Shown here piece after piece: positions 11,352 through 24,200 of a stretch of 64,000 nucleotides of DNA. The stretch is from contig NC_063155.1 in NCBI RefSeq assembly GCF_020921035.1, positions 24,359,294 through 24,423,293 of the forward strand, given 5' to 3'. The notes under the pieces were generated by a model that was given only the letters and a program-made list of their open reading frames with translations, did not search any database and had not been told where the DNA came from. Position numbers and translations under genes: made by a program. Positions within the stretch are counted from its first letter, which is position 1. Each line of letters opens with the position of its first letter. Source of the stretch: Rhodamnia argentea (lineage: Eukaryota > Streptophyta > Magnoliopsida > Myrtales > Myrtaceae).

Positions 11352-14300
11352 GGCGCTGCGCGGAGAGAAACTGGAGGATTGAAGACGGCGAGGGTGAGTG
11401 CGCGAGAGCGAGAAAGAGTGCGTGCGCATGCGAGTGAAGAAAGAATTGCTTGTAAGGACCGGGCGGTTGGGATGCGATGAGTGGGGCATTAATGACGGTC
11501 TGTTGAAGCTGGGAATCGAACCGAGGCCGCCCGATCAAGCGCGTGGGGCCCCGGCGATGATCCGACGGCTGCGGATGAGAGTAGAGAGATGGGAAGGCGC
11601 AACGAGTTTATATATATTGCCGTCCCCCCTCTATTTTGTAGCGACATTTTCACATGCAGAGAAAGGTGGTTCCTTGGTCCGCAATCTGCATGTAATCTCC
11701 GGTGGCGTTCCAATTGAGCAAGCTTTTGCTAAATGCGGTGTTTTCTCGAGGCTCCGTTGGGTAATTGGAGTCAACTGTTTTCTTGGATACGATATCATGT
11801 ATGACATCTATCTGAGGTAACTTCACATAGATTGCGGGCGACATATGTGCCGTAAATAAATAACCCAAGTCGACTCTTTCATCGGACCACCACCACCACC
11901 CCCGCCAGCTGCGATGCTGTGAAACTGTTCCTGTTCGATATGCACCGGAAAATGACGTGCGAAACTCGCTGGACATGCTCCGGTGGGATAGTAAATTATG
12001 CGGAAGGGATGACTTCTCCCCCGATTGACGCGTTCGGACGTAGGGACGTCCGAATTCGATCTCCATTTTTGCCGGTTCATCACGGCTTATTCCCAAGATT
12101 GCATAATCAAAACTCAGCGTGATTTGAATAGGCGGACTACGTATCAAGGTACCTTTTGTTTCACGAAAAACTACATCAAAAATGAAAACGATTTTCCGGA
12201 TGACATTTTTCGGGAAAACGGTCTGTTTTCGTCTGTTTGGTGATATGTAACCAAAAACGCTTTTTGATATATGGTTCTCATTTGAAAAATGATTTCAAAC
12301 TCATGACTTTATTATCTAAGGGATTTTTTTTTTCGAATTTTTTGATTGTTTTTTCTTTACTTTTTCTTCTTTACTTCGACCATCGGCTAGGCTCAGCCTT
12401 GCCGGTCCGCACCTGTGGCCGGTCACCGGCCATTACCAAGCCCCAATGATCGGCCAAGGAGAAAAAGAAAAAGAACAAAAATAAAGAAAAGAAAATATAA
12501 TATAATATAATGTTAAAATAATAAAAAAGTTTGAGAGGGGTAAATTCCAAATTTTTTTTTTTCACATATTCAAATTGGGGAATTCACTCCCCGATTTTAT
12601 GCAAGGATATTTTTGTTGGTCATAAAGTGCTTTCGGTTGACTTGTTAATTTTTTTTTTTAGAACCAAATAAGTGAAATTTCGAAAAGTACTTTCACTTAA
12701 ACAAATACACCCTAATAGATCTGGATTAGATGATTGCTGATCTTTGTTTTTTTCTTTTGGTTTTTTTTTTTTTTTTGTTTGCCTTGCCAGAGAGAGTCGA
12801 TAATTCAAATCGGACGTTACAACATAGCCAAAATGATAGAACAGTAGCACGTTAGGGCGGAGTCTAATTGTGACTTTTTTTTTTTTGGGCCAGTACTGAT
12901 TGTGAGTTGGGGAGGGTCTTAAATGTAGCCTTTAAGTGGGGCAGTTGGGCCGCCATTTAGTGCCAATGGGTTTTGGTCGTTCGATGTGGTCGGTCGTGCT
13001 CTGTGCAGACTGCCGAGAGCAGTGGAGCTTTTAAATGAGGGTTGAGCTATTGTCTGCCCATCTGGACAATTTCCCATTCGATTTCGTCGATTCCTGCGTT
13101 TTTTTTTTGGTCGATTTCTGCGTTTCGATCTTCGAACTTTGTATCTTTTGAACTGGACGTTCCTAGTTTTCTACCGGGATTACTTTGTCATATAAACCAA
13201 AAATAACCGTACTGTCTTTTGAATTAATACAACGATCATCGTTCATTCACTGTTCTCGGATCTGTTTAGTAACGTTTTTATTTTTTTGATTTATGTTCTT
13301 TTGTTCTCGAAAACAAATTAATAATCAGAAAACGAATTTAAAACATAAATAATTAATTTTTATTCAGAAATTATTCTCGAAAACATAATATTTATCAAAT
13401 AAGCCTCTGGCCTTTAACTCGCAAGCGAGCTTGGACAGTTGGACCACTGCCCATAATGACTTGACCATGTGTCGCGACGCAATAAAAGCTTTGCTTTGGA
13501 AATCCCGACTCGTACACCAATTTATTGCCTACCAAAGTTACAGGTGCAGCCGGGGGGGAGGAAAAAACAAAAAACTTAACCGCGACGGTGCGTCCGAGCC
13601 AATGGCGGGACGACCCACGCCTCGTTCGTCGTCGTTGCTTTCTTTGTCTCGATGGATGCCCGTCTCCTGATCTTCGAACGAGACCAACGGTAACTCCTTG
13701 CGCAGATGCTAAGTACGGAAATCTCGCGCAGCAAAAGGGCGAAATTTGTATCGTGGATTTTGCTCGGATCAGGTGGAAGCTGCTCGACACGTCCGTCGTG
13801 ATTGCGGAATGCCAGAGCAATTGGTTTGAGATTCATGACGCCTGATGCTTATGCAAAACTTCTGGATCCAGTCTTTGGCAAGTAAATCTTTTGGACCTTA
13901 AATTGAATTAGCGAAACCTGGAAAATACTTCGTTTTGGATCTCGTGTTTAATTGTCTCTGGACGTTGTTATTTTAAGTTAGTCCGAGCTGATCTGATCCA
14001 TTCGAAAAGAATGATAATCCTTCCGGGTCCCTACTCATGAAACCCAACATACCCGTCGTGTGTGTGTTTTTTTTTTGGTATTTGCTGTCGCGGAGAAGCA
14101 CAGTTTTAACTTAATTTATGAGTACATGATTTTTCCAAACATTCAACTTATTGACACATTGACGGTCGAAACAATCTAGCAGTACTTTCAAACATGGGGA
14201 CGGCCATCCACGACCCAAATGTGTTGATACACTCCTTATTACATGAATGGCGACTTCTGAATGATGAGAAGGTGCATTCGGAGAAGAGATCTCTAGACAT

Positions 14301-15382
14301 GGAACGTCGAGGCCGACTGTTGCATCTAAGACATACGAGATTCGGTTAAATCTTCGCCTTTGTCCGTCCATTTGTTGGAGCAAAAATGCCAGCGAGAAAA
14401 TCTCGTACCAGGCCCGTGTCAGGTGGTGGGGGTGAAGACAAACTGAGGCCCATGGGCTGGTTCGACTATTGAGCCGTGCACTGATCCGGCGAAAGAAAAT
14501 AAATCCCACATCGAAAGGGAACTGACAAGCTGTCCAGTTATTAAGGAGCAGGGAAGCGGCGTCAGGGCACGACCTTACTTGAACAGGATCTGTTCTATAG
14601 GCTCGTACCTCTGTGTCCTTGAGACCCAAGGAGACAGGAACCGTAGTCTGGTGGATGAATCGTGGCGGCGTGATCAGAGCGTGATTAACGGCTCTCGCGG
14701 GTTCTATGAATCTGCGTGATGTTGTAGAGGATCGTTCCCAGGCAAACACAAATTGCCTGAGATGGTCACGCAGCTGTCTGACAGACCCCAACCTTTTCGT
14801 TTTGTCTTTTTTGTTTTTCTTGTTTTTGATTTGTTCTTCCATACAGGTTCAGTCTAAATAGGGTTATTTGTGGGGTTTTCGTTTATAATTCTCTTTCTCG
14901 AGTTTAAGGTCAGCGCTATTTGTTAGAACGATTTTTGCAGCATGCCTATCATTTTTCATTGTCGCTTTATGAACCATTGTTGTTTTGTCGATAAATGAAA
15001 ATTGGCTCGGGATTATCCATATTTAATTCCAGATTTCCATGAATTTGAAACTTGCCTCTTATTTTAAGTTTCCATTCCGAGGCTCAATCTAATTGAGTCC
15101 ATAAAATCTACCAATTCCGCCATATTCCCATTCAACCATTTTGAAATTCTGCATTTATTTGAATTAAATACCGATTTTTTCTTTTTCTATTAAAAACACG
15201 TTTAGTGTTTTTTGAATTTATTGTCTATTTTCGGTAATCTCTATGGGAGATCGTACCCTCAATTCAATATAAATGGATATGTTTTGGAAATCTCAAATAA
15301 AGAAACGTGGGAGTATGGGTTTTTTTAAAGATATACACCATATATATGTGTGTGTCTCTCTCTCTTTTGCTTTAGTTTTTTA
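11352..15382. other. Intergenic region, no recognised gene
   Basis: The first 200 bp are the promoter and 5' leader of the LTPG gene. At about 12150-12710 an AT-rich stretch carries a GC-rich core (12382-12460, several GGCC and CCGG), another member of the cored repeats. At 14111-14842 the minus strand has a stop-free frame of 243 codons with no match I recognise. Intron-exon signals are not convincing anywhere. Confidence 0.45.
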
Positions 15383-16235
15383 AAATGGATTGAGGTCCAA
15401 TACAAATATGGCTTTTTGGATGGAATTTGTGGAGTTGTTTGTTTGTTATTTTTCTCATTTCTTTTTCGAGCAAAATGCGAGAGATCACCTTTTGATTTAC
15501 TAGAAGCAGAGGAAGAATTGATAGCAGATTATCAAACCGAATACTCGGATATTGAATTCGGGTTATTCTCTATTGATTCCGATCTAAATCTATTAAATTT
15601 CTTTATTATTTGTAATGGTTCTTTTACTAAGGAGTTGGAATATCTCTAATCATCATATATTCTTTTTCGAGCTATTTGGAAAAAAAAAAAATAGAGTGAC
15701 GGCTATTGATATTCTTATTACGTTACGTATGGCTTATTTGTTCTTATTTATTCTATAGTAACGAGATGGACTTTGCTTAAACTAAGAGTAGAAAAAAGAA
15801 TAGAATATTCTACATTTATGAGTTACTCTCGAATATCAAACAAAAGAATGAAAATTATTCATACATCTTTACGATATGCTCCATATGGTAACTAGGTTTG
15901 TGATTAAGATCAACAAAGCATATAAGTTGAAGGTACATTGGTTAAGGTAAAAATGTTTATACATAGTTATTCAATACCCCTATAAAATAATTTACATCCG
16001 AGCATTTTTGCAATTGAATCCATTTTGAATTTGATAAATACATTGCTTACGAAGTATGTGTTCATGTATGTCTTATGAATCTACCTGTTGTTGATTGGAA
16101 ATTGGAAATCGACATGCAGAAGAAACGCTTACTTAATTATAGTACTGATTTCGAAATTTATATATATATTTTTTTGTGATAATTGTGTTGAGCGGTGTCC
16201 AACAAATCGTTTCACTGAGAGAAGCGGCGAATTTA
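15383..16235 (+). pseudogene. Nuclear plastid DNA insertion: decayed ndhA 3' part followed by ndhI
   Basis: From about 15383 the plus strand reads VQYKYGF, then [20 protein letters not shown], then [11 protein letters not shown]. This clearly follows plastid NADH dehydrogenase subunit 1 (ndhA exon 2), where the family has CERLPFDLPEAEEEL and TEYSGIKFGLF. The frame breaks near 15648, but similarity goes on in other frames (WNIS, then ITL-YLFLFI) to about 15790. At about 15890-16235 it resembles ndh[48 protein letters not shown]. Gene order and spacing (ndhA then ndhI, same strand) are those of plastid DNA. Stops, frameshifts and deletions show it is old and non-functional. One iron-sulfur cysteine is replaced (YIAYEVC where CIACEVC is expected). 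Confidence 0.88.
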
Positions 16236-16377
16236 CGAAACTCCAGATTTTTACTTCATTAATACATCAAATAGGAAATATAAAAATTAAGTTCTTCGAG
16301 TATTTATATAATTTTTGTGGAAAAAAAAAAGGGAGAGACCATGCTGATCCCTCATTTACTTTCACCAGCAGTCAAAT

Positions 16378-17659
16378 TCACGGCGAAGTCTCGAACGACC
16401 TCTTCCTCACCAGCAGGCACGTGATCCTCGACGGCTGCACGTGCACGCTCTCGAGCGTGCACACCACGAAGTCCGGCCGGTGGAGCGCGAGCGCGAGGTG
16501 GTGGTCGTCCCCGAACGCCATCGCCGACGCGTCCAGCAGCACGTGCCACGAGTTCCGGTGGGCCTCCGATATCCAGTGCATCGAGTACCTCGTCCCGTCC
16601 ACCGCCGCCGGGTAGGCGAACAGCCCCTTCGGCACGTGCTTGCACTTCTTCCTGAAGTACTGGCTCAGCTGCGACCCCCTGATCCGGAGGTCCAGCCACG
16701 TCGCCGGCGCCGACACCGTCTTCGCCTCCTTCGCCGCCGCGAAGTCCCTGATCCGGTCGTCCTCCTCGCCGACGATCGTAAGGTAGTAGCTCCCCCGGGC
16801 GAAGGGATAGCTCTCCCCGATCATCACCATCGCGTCCCTGTAGCTCGGCGCGAAGAGGACGAGGTAGGCGTCCTCCGTCAGTCCGCAGTGCTTGAGCGCT
16901 CTGTTCCGAGCTTGGATCTCCGGGATGGAGATGAAGTTCGCTTGCGGCGACGACTTCTTCGTGAGGATGTCGAGGAGTCTGGACGGTTCGAGCTGAGTCC
17001 GGTCGAGATCGGAGAGGCTGCGACTGAAGGAGGGCGAAGCGGAGGAGGAATCCCTTCTCGGCGACTTGCGCTTGTCGTAGGAGCCCGCGGCGGCCTCGGA
17101 GTCGTCGGCGACGGAGAGACTGTCCATGTCGAGGGCGTGAGGCTCGACGAGGCCGTTTGAGTACTGGGGATATTTGGTGAAGATGTACTGTTCGACGTAT
17201 TGCATTTCGCTTGGAGTAATGGGGCCTGACCATCTAAGGTCGAGCCCTCGCAGGGTGGAGATGGCTTCGGCGACCAGGTGAGCTGGAATCACACTGTTTA
17301 CTTTCTGTTTTTTGGAAGATCACCATGGAAATAGAAAACAATTTAGGAGACAGAGGTTGGTTTAAGTCCAGACGGTGAAGGAAGGATTAAGAAAAGCTTA
17401 CCTTAAAAACCATGCTGGTCGGTCTGCTATTGCTGCTCTGACTTGACGGCCTTGTTGGCGATGCCTCAAGCTCGCCATCTACACTGACCTGATTAAGAGC
17501 ACAAGAAAGTCTTTGATTGAACCCGTTTTCGAGCCTGTTCACGAAACGATCAAGAAATCTACCAAAAAGATGAAAGACAGGAGTTTTGAGAGTGCGAGAG
17601 AGATGGGTTACCTTCAAATCTCCATTAAGGACCACGTTTTCTTCACCATTTCTTCCCAT
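16378..17659 (-). CDS. Molybdenum-cofactor-sulfurase-like PLP-transferase-fold protein, probably non-catalytic
   Basis: Three exons, 17659-17612, 17488-17402 and 17304-16378, join in phase 0 and give 353 aa beginning MGRNGEENVVLNGDLK. The first 45 residues are polar, followed by KVNSVIPAHLVAEAISTLRG. The rest resembles plant proteins annotated as PLP-dependent transferases or MOCOS-like: LVLFAPSYRDAMVMIGESYP, then GTRYSMHWISEAHRNSWHV, LLDASAMAFG and LHRPDFVVC. In active relatives, PDF is followed by a loop with the PLP-binding lysine (SFYK). Here the loop reads CTLESVHVQPSRITC, with no lysine. The chain is also short for a full class V fold. A non-catalytic role is therefore inferred; no substrate can be named. 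The nearer acceptor at 17294 would break the frame, so the one at 17305 was chosen. Confidence 0.8.
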
Positions 17660-17740
17660 GATTCTCCTAGCTTGTTAAGGGAAAGGAAAGAAAAGGAGAG
17701 ATTTTGGGATTTATGTTCTCTGCGTTAATAAGAATTTAGT

Positions 17741-17763
17741 GAAGAAGAAGAAGAAGAAGAAGA

Positions 17764-17800
<37 letters not shown>
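17741..17800. repeat. Compound GAA and GA microsatellite in a 5' leader
   Basis: A GAA run at 17741-17763 is followed by a GA run at about 17769-17800. It lies about 80-140 bp upstream of the start codon of the MOCOS-like gene, so on the transcribed strand it reads as a CT-rich leader or core promoter, common in plant genes. Confidence 0.9.
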
Positions 17801-17803
<3 letters not shown>

Positions 17804-20489
17804 TGCAAGACGAAATATGCCCAAGTCTAGATGAGCCAAAGATGGTATGAATGTGAAAGTTGAAGGTGGTAATGGACAGTGATTATGGCAACGGCGATGG
17901 CATTATAAAATCATGAACGAGACAAGTGACAAGGAGATAAGCGCCCACGGTGACGAAAGTTATGTCCCACATCAAGGAAGATTGAACACTACCTTAAATC
18001 ATATGATTGTACGCCAATTCCATTACTCAATCCCCTTCTCTCCATGTTTTTTTTTTTTTTTTTTTTGCTCTTTTGGCCCCCGAAGCTCAGGAACTTGAAG
18101 TTCGCAAACGACCGAGATAACGACAGTTTAATCCTTCTGGTTCATTGCTTCGGGAGCGTTTTTACTTTCTACTTCCGATGTTTTACTTCTGCTCACTTCT
18201 GGGTAGTCATGAAGTGCTCATTCCATGGAGTTCTGTCGGTCTAAAACTCTGCCAGGTATGAAATGTACAAAGTTAGGGCGATTTAATATCCAATTGGCGT
18301 TCGATTAAAGAATGCATGGGGTCCTCCCAAAGAGTGACGGCGACTGGTTGAACAATCGAGGACGTCGAGAAATGTTTGGAGGCCCCATTAGCGAGGCCCC
18401 CATTCTACAAAGAAAGCTAGGGGGTCGAAAGGAAAATTGGGATCTTTCTGGACTCGAGAAGGACCGGTCTTGGGGACGATCCGTCGTGACCCATCGCACC
18501 TTATATTATATTAATTTCAGAGCTTATTGTAAGAAATCATGCCTTGATTACCTCTCTTGGAAAATCGTATTCTAATGCGCGCAACCGACAGGCGCTTGTA
18601 GAAGCTGTAATCTTCATTGGTTGGAGCCCAGCCAACAGCTATTTGACTCTGTTCCAACGGCAGATGGGATCTGACGGTGAGAAACGATTGGTTAAACAGT
18701 AGAACTCGACTTGTTCGGACAGCAAGAAGTCAAACTTTGAGGAAAGGTGGTTTGCTGGAAAGACGAGCCTTTTCTTGCTCAAGCTTCCACACGACCAGAC
18801 GGTTGACCGACAGAACCACAACTAGAAGAATCAGATTACTCCTGGGATGTTAAAATCTGAGGTCAAGAAGCTGGAGCAAAATCTCTGACAAAACCATCGA
18901 CAAAACAGAGCGACCGAGCAACCAAAGACATCAGGGGCTTGATAAGTAAAACCACTCTAAATTTAGCCTCAGGGACTTGGTTCGCGCAAGTTCTGTTCTT
19001 GGGATCATTACCTTCCTCCCGTCCCAACGTGTACACCAACTCATCCCGCACCCAACAGCCCACCTGATATAACTAGGAATCTCGTCTTTGACTTCCTTGA
19101 CAGTTGACACCAGTGAACAGGGAGAGGGCTGGGAGCAGCTTCTGCGTATTGGGTTTACAAAATTCGATCTCGTCGCGTGAATCCTTTGACTCGTCTGGTT
19201 GGCACTGATCGAAATTCGAGAGCATGCTTAGACGTAAGCCGGAGAGGAGTGTGCCGGTGGAGGCAAATTCTGGATGTTGGCCGTCCCTATCAACCCCCAG
19301 TGGAAAGTGGTTGGTCTGCGTCACTGATGGTACGCATAAGGACTGGTCTTGCAAAATTCGGTCAAAGGTGCCGATGATCAACAACGACGGATATGGTTTC
19401 TTAATACTTGGACCTTTATTGCCAAGGCATCTTTGCAGCATTTTCCAACTACTAAAACCCCCCAGATACGTTTGACCACAAAAAAAGAGAGAAAAAAAAG
19501 ATAACTTCATTACGTGAATTCTCATGAAAATGGGATTAAACTTTCTCGATTTCGGTCAAGAAAACAGAAGCAGCATATTCATGTACTCTCTTTTTTCTGG
19601 TCTACGTTTTTACCCAACGAGCCCTGTTAAATTTACTGGCTCATTTTCCCCTCCCATGACCTTGGTTTTACTGTGAAGTAAGCAGTAACCTCGTGCCTTC
19701 GGGTCCATAGAAGGTTAACCAAGGGTGACTCATGCTATAAACTGCGACGGCATACAAAGCGACCGAACCTTCCCTTTTATTAAGGAGGATGGGGCTAACC
19801 AGGGTTAGAAATTCTCATCAACCTCGGATTTCCTCAAGAACTCGATTTCCCCATGCCAGCCCATGACATGGCCGCATGCTAACAATGTCAGCATTATAAA
19901 TTGGAGCCCAGGAGGTACCAAGCAAAACGAATTCGGATAGCTAAATATGAAGTCGATTATGACCTGCTCAACCCTACTTCCTGCCAAAGTGCTACTTCGC
20001 ATTCCAACATCACAGCGCACAGAAACTAAAACCTGCCCCATTTTCATGCAGGCAATAATTTATCTAGTTGATGATGTCACCAGAATGGTTGGTTGTGTAA
20101 GTTTTCGAAATCATCTCACAAACCACATTCTTTCCTTAGATGCTTCTAGTGTCAATGATACCGGACCATTCAAGCCGTAATTAGTAAACTCAAATTCACA
20201 TCATCAGCAACTCCAAAACTGATAGGGGTGCGATAACAGCAACAAAGAAGCCGACAAAACAAATGACTCTGACGACGGTCTATCCAATAGTATGCAGTCA
20301 TGTAAGGGACGAAATAGTCCTTCCAAATAAACTGAAGTTGCATGCAATTGGTGTAGTCTGAATCAATCTGAAATACCATTACAAGATGATGGGGGCAAAA
20401 ATGGACCAATTAATTAGACTGGGTACGAAAATCAAGGATTAAAAATCTACACTCAGTCTGAAAGCGTAACAGCACTATACACCTGGAGA
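17801..20489. other. Intergenic region, no recognised gene
   Basis: This holds the upstream flank of the MOCOS-like gene (with a long T run at about 18046-18066) and the 3' flank of the DUF493 gene on the right. Short open frames of 60-150 codons exist on both strands, but none shows a domain, splice structure or composition suggesting a gene. Confidence 0.45.
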
Positions 20490-21167
20490 TTACAAAAAGT
20501 ACTTCATCCGCTCATCTCTTCTCATTGCATTATATACTGCTTGAACCTGTGAAGCCATTCAAAACTTCATGTTCAATCATTGTGTCACTTGCGTTCAATC
20601 GCTAAACATTATACTACCAAGTAACGAGAAGGCCTCTTCTAGTCTAAGGTAAGGAAATCATATGCTTAGGCAAAGTTGTGACCAGACTGTCAAGCTCTAA
20701 AGATAGCCATTAAGCTTCATCTAAGTTTGTAAAAAGCCCTCAAATTTGCTGAGGTTACAACTACTAATGCTGATCACATCTCTCGAAGACACTGTGCTAT
20801 TCAACCCGAACAGAATGCTTGTTACATATGCACGACTCACCCATTTAAATAATGGACCTCTTATCTAATCAATATAATAGCAATATGGGTTCTCTATTCT
20901 TGACACTAATTGCAATATGGGTTCTACTTGCAATATGGGCCACAGTATGATAGCAGTATAATGCTGCCTGGGTTGCATACTTGTGGCTGTGCACCTTGTA
21001 TAATTGCAATATGGAGTCTCTGATCTTGACACTAAAACATAATAATGGCCACAGTGTGATAGCGCTATAATGCTACCTGGGTTGCGTAATTGCGGCCGTG
21101 CACCTTATCTGGGCTCCTACTCGAACATCCATGCCTAATTTAATTTCAATTGAAAATAGTTTTCCTC

Positions 21168-21227
<60 letters not shown>

Positions 21228-24200
21228 TCACTTGAAACAACATGAATGGGTCCTATATTTACAGACACATATTTGCCCCTTGATGAAGACTTTTGCCTCA
21301 CACGGCCCTGTTGCAGAGCACAACTATAGAAGTTTAGTTTATCGTGTTGAATTATCATTTCTTGGGAAGATAAACTACATAATGCTTATAAATAGATCAT
21401 CAATGAATGACCAAATGAAGTTCAAAGCTACATCAATAATGCCGTCCCAACAGACCCAAGGCATGGACCAAAAAAGGCAATATTATAATCAGAAAATTCC
21501 AAGGTCGATAACAAGCAGCAATTGCATGCTTGATTTCCCATCGTGACTTTATATGAACTAAAGTAAACAAAATACCATTGGACCTCATGGGCCCCTCAAA
21601 CATCAGCCGTATTGACAACGAGGTTTGTTATAAGCCAAAAGACTTTGGCCTCCAAAGATGGGCCAATGACTTTCACGCGTAGTTCTAGTTTCATCTTCGA
21701 GCATACTTAATAAATCAAGGAGATGGCAAAAACGCATTCCACCTCAAGTTTTAGCATCCCTCTCCATCTCTTTCTCTCCTCTCTTTCTCCAAATGTCTTA
21801 CTCACAAATTCAACATTACAATTTTAACTAGGCTCATTTATTACTCTTTCCTTATACAATTATGACCACATCAATCAGAATTATATTTTCTACATTTTAA
21901 TGTTTACTCTAAAATATCTGCATATTGCAATACTTGTGCGTACATTATACTTACGCTTATAAAAAGAATGTACTTTGCTTTTAACATACTTAATCATGGA
22001 AGAACAAGTGCTTAAAACCAGTTATCTTATTATGGTAGGAGAAAGATAATTTTGCTTATTATAGGACAGTATCAGTATCCCCCTCCAACCCCAGCCCAAA
22101 AGGAAACAACAATAATGATAATTATAACAATGCGTGCATCCATCTCCTGTCTAAACATGGCTGATCTTCCATGCAAACTAACCACCGTATGATATTTTGT
22201 GAATTGTTGATATCATAAACACTTTCATCGAGACTTAATTTCATGGTAAATTGTTCACCTAACAATAGAGCTCTTAAGAGCTGTTGCAGCAGACAGATAT
22301 TGTATGCAGGAATCATGGCTCCTTGAGCCACTGATGATGCCAGATGATTCCAAGTATCAGCAGACATGTGCTTCTTTAAGATATGTTCACTGAATACTTA
22401 TCTATAATAGAATGATACGTTTATAATTGTATATTGCTCTTAAGGACCATTCTTCATTGGTATAATGGAAGCAGGCCCTACAGCATTTTGCAGGACAGAA
22501 TCCTCTTTATAACTTACAATCGCAGCAACAGAATAGCTTGTGCATATCTGCACTACACCAGATTATCCTGAAAGAAGCTATGCCAAGTCCTCGTTTGCAC
22601 CGCGTCATAATTTCATCTAACCAGTGCATTCACATATCCATTCCAATTATCATTTATATGTCAAGTAAGTTTACTATGACATAAATCCACCTTATATGTA
22701 GACTGATTGCTGAATACGGGTAAGAACACTTGACCAATAAAATTTATCGTGAATGCGACTACCAAGCAACACAATCCTGTCACTCTCTTCCTCAAGCTAG
22801 ATTTTCCCTAGAACTAAATAAAGGTTGAACCCATATTATCATCCAAACAAGTACCGAGTTATTAATCTACTTCGCAGAAATTCAACTGAGGGAGGAATTA
22901 CATAAGATGAATGTCTTCATTGCAAGACAGTTAATACTTGTGCCAGTAGGCATGACTATTTTTGTTTTATAAGACTGTTCCAATACACCTACCAAGATTT
23001 TGCCACATCAGTCTTGATCATCAGACATAATTCCTTTTTTTTTCTCCTATAACTTGTGCCAATTGTGCAATTGAGTCCTTTCATTTGTATGAACTGTGCA
23101 AACGAGCCTTGTCATTATTGACATACTTAAGCATGCTGACGTGGCGGCTAACATGGCAAGTACAGATATATAAAAAAAAAGAAAATGAATGAAGAAGTTA
23201 ATAATCAAAATAAAATCCAGGAAAAAAATGAGAAAAAAAATGTGACAGAGAAAGATGTGGCAGCCAACACTGGCGACAACGCAGCTCAGCCCTGGCAAGC
23301 CCTCACCAGGTCACACAACTCAAATTGAGGGTTTCGCGTGGCCACATCTCACCTCAGACAAGCTGTGGCAGACAAAGGGAAGAGAAAGGAGGGAGGGGGG
23401 GCACGGATATTATCCAAAATCTATATTTGAGTCTCAAATTAGTAAAATCTCTCTGGCATATTCATTTTTCGCAACATTCCTATTTGCTCAATGGCCTATA
23501 AAGGTACGAGTCCAGGTGACTCTCATAATCTCATTGCAGCCAATAATCTGAAAAACTTGAAGATAATTTGTTTTTCAAGAGAGGGACTTGTGAGATTTGG
23601 CCATGTGATACCCTCGCTTGGGTTGTGTAACCTCTAAAAGGGGTTGCTGGGTTGAGCAGGGGTGGTGGTGTGGACTGTTGCTGGCGGTGGCTTCCCCGGC
23701 CACCTCCTCAAATCTCTCTCTCTCAGATTTTTTCCCTCAAATTCTCTAAATTTTATTTTGATATTTAAAATTCATGACCCATTTTTTCTTTCTTTAAAAG
23801 TTTAAAATTGCCACATAAGCGTGATTAAGTATTTTATAGTGAAAAGACTCGATTGCACAAATCATACAATTCAAAGGACATGGCTGATTAAATTAAAAGC
23901 TAAATGACTTGATTGCACAATTGGTATAAGTTATAGGACCCATATCCCCTTGTAATTAACTAAAACTTGATCCGAGTGATCAGAAAGAGCATGCTCCCAA
24001 AAAATTACATGAGGCATCTAATCCCATACGACATATTAAAAACTTCCCCAGTTCAAACAACATGAAACTATAACTTTGAAGAAAACTAAGACTTCTTCAT
24101 AGGTGAACTGCCAATGCTGATGCTTGTGTCGACTTTATCTCATCAATATCCTTAATCTCATTGTAAATTCCAATTCTTGGAAAATAAGGAATACCTTGGG

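Noticed and set aside
10923..11538. Long frames of 180-200 codons overlapping the LTPG first exon, on both strands
   Set aside because: They are shadows of the GC-rich LTPG exon. Only the frame with the signal peptide and eight cysteines makes a known protein.
16352..17233. Arg/Pro-rich frames of 239-293 codons over the MOCOS-like gene
   Set aside because: Low-complexity Arg/Glu/Pro products from other frames of a GC-rich exon, with no domain.
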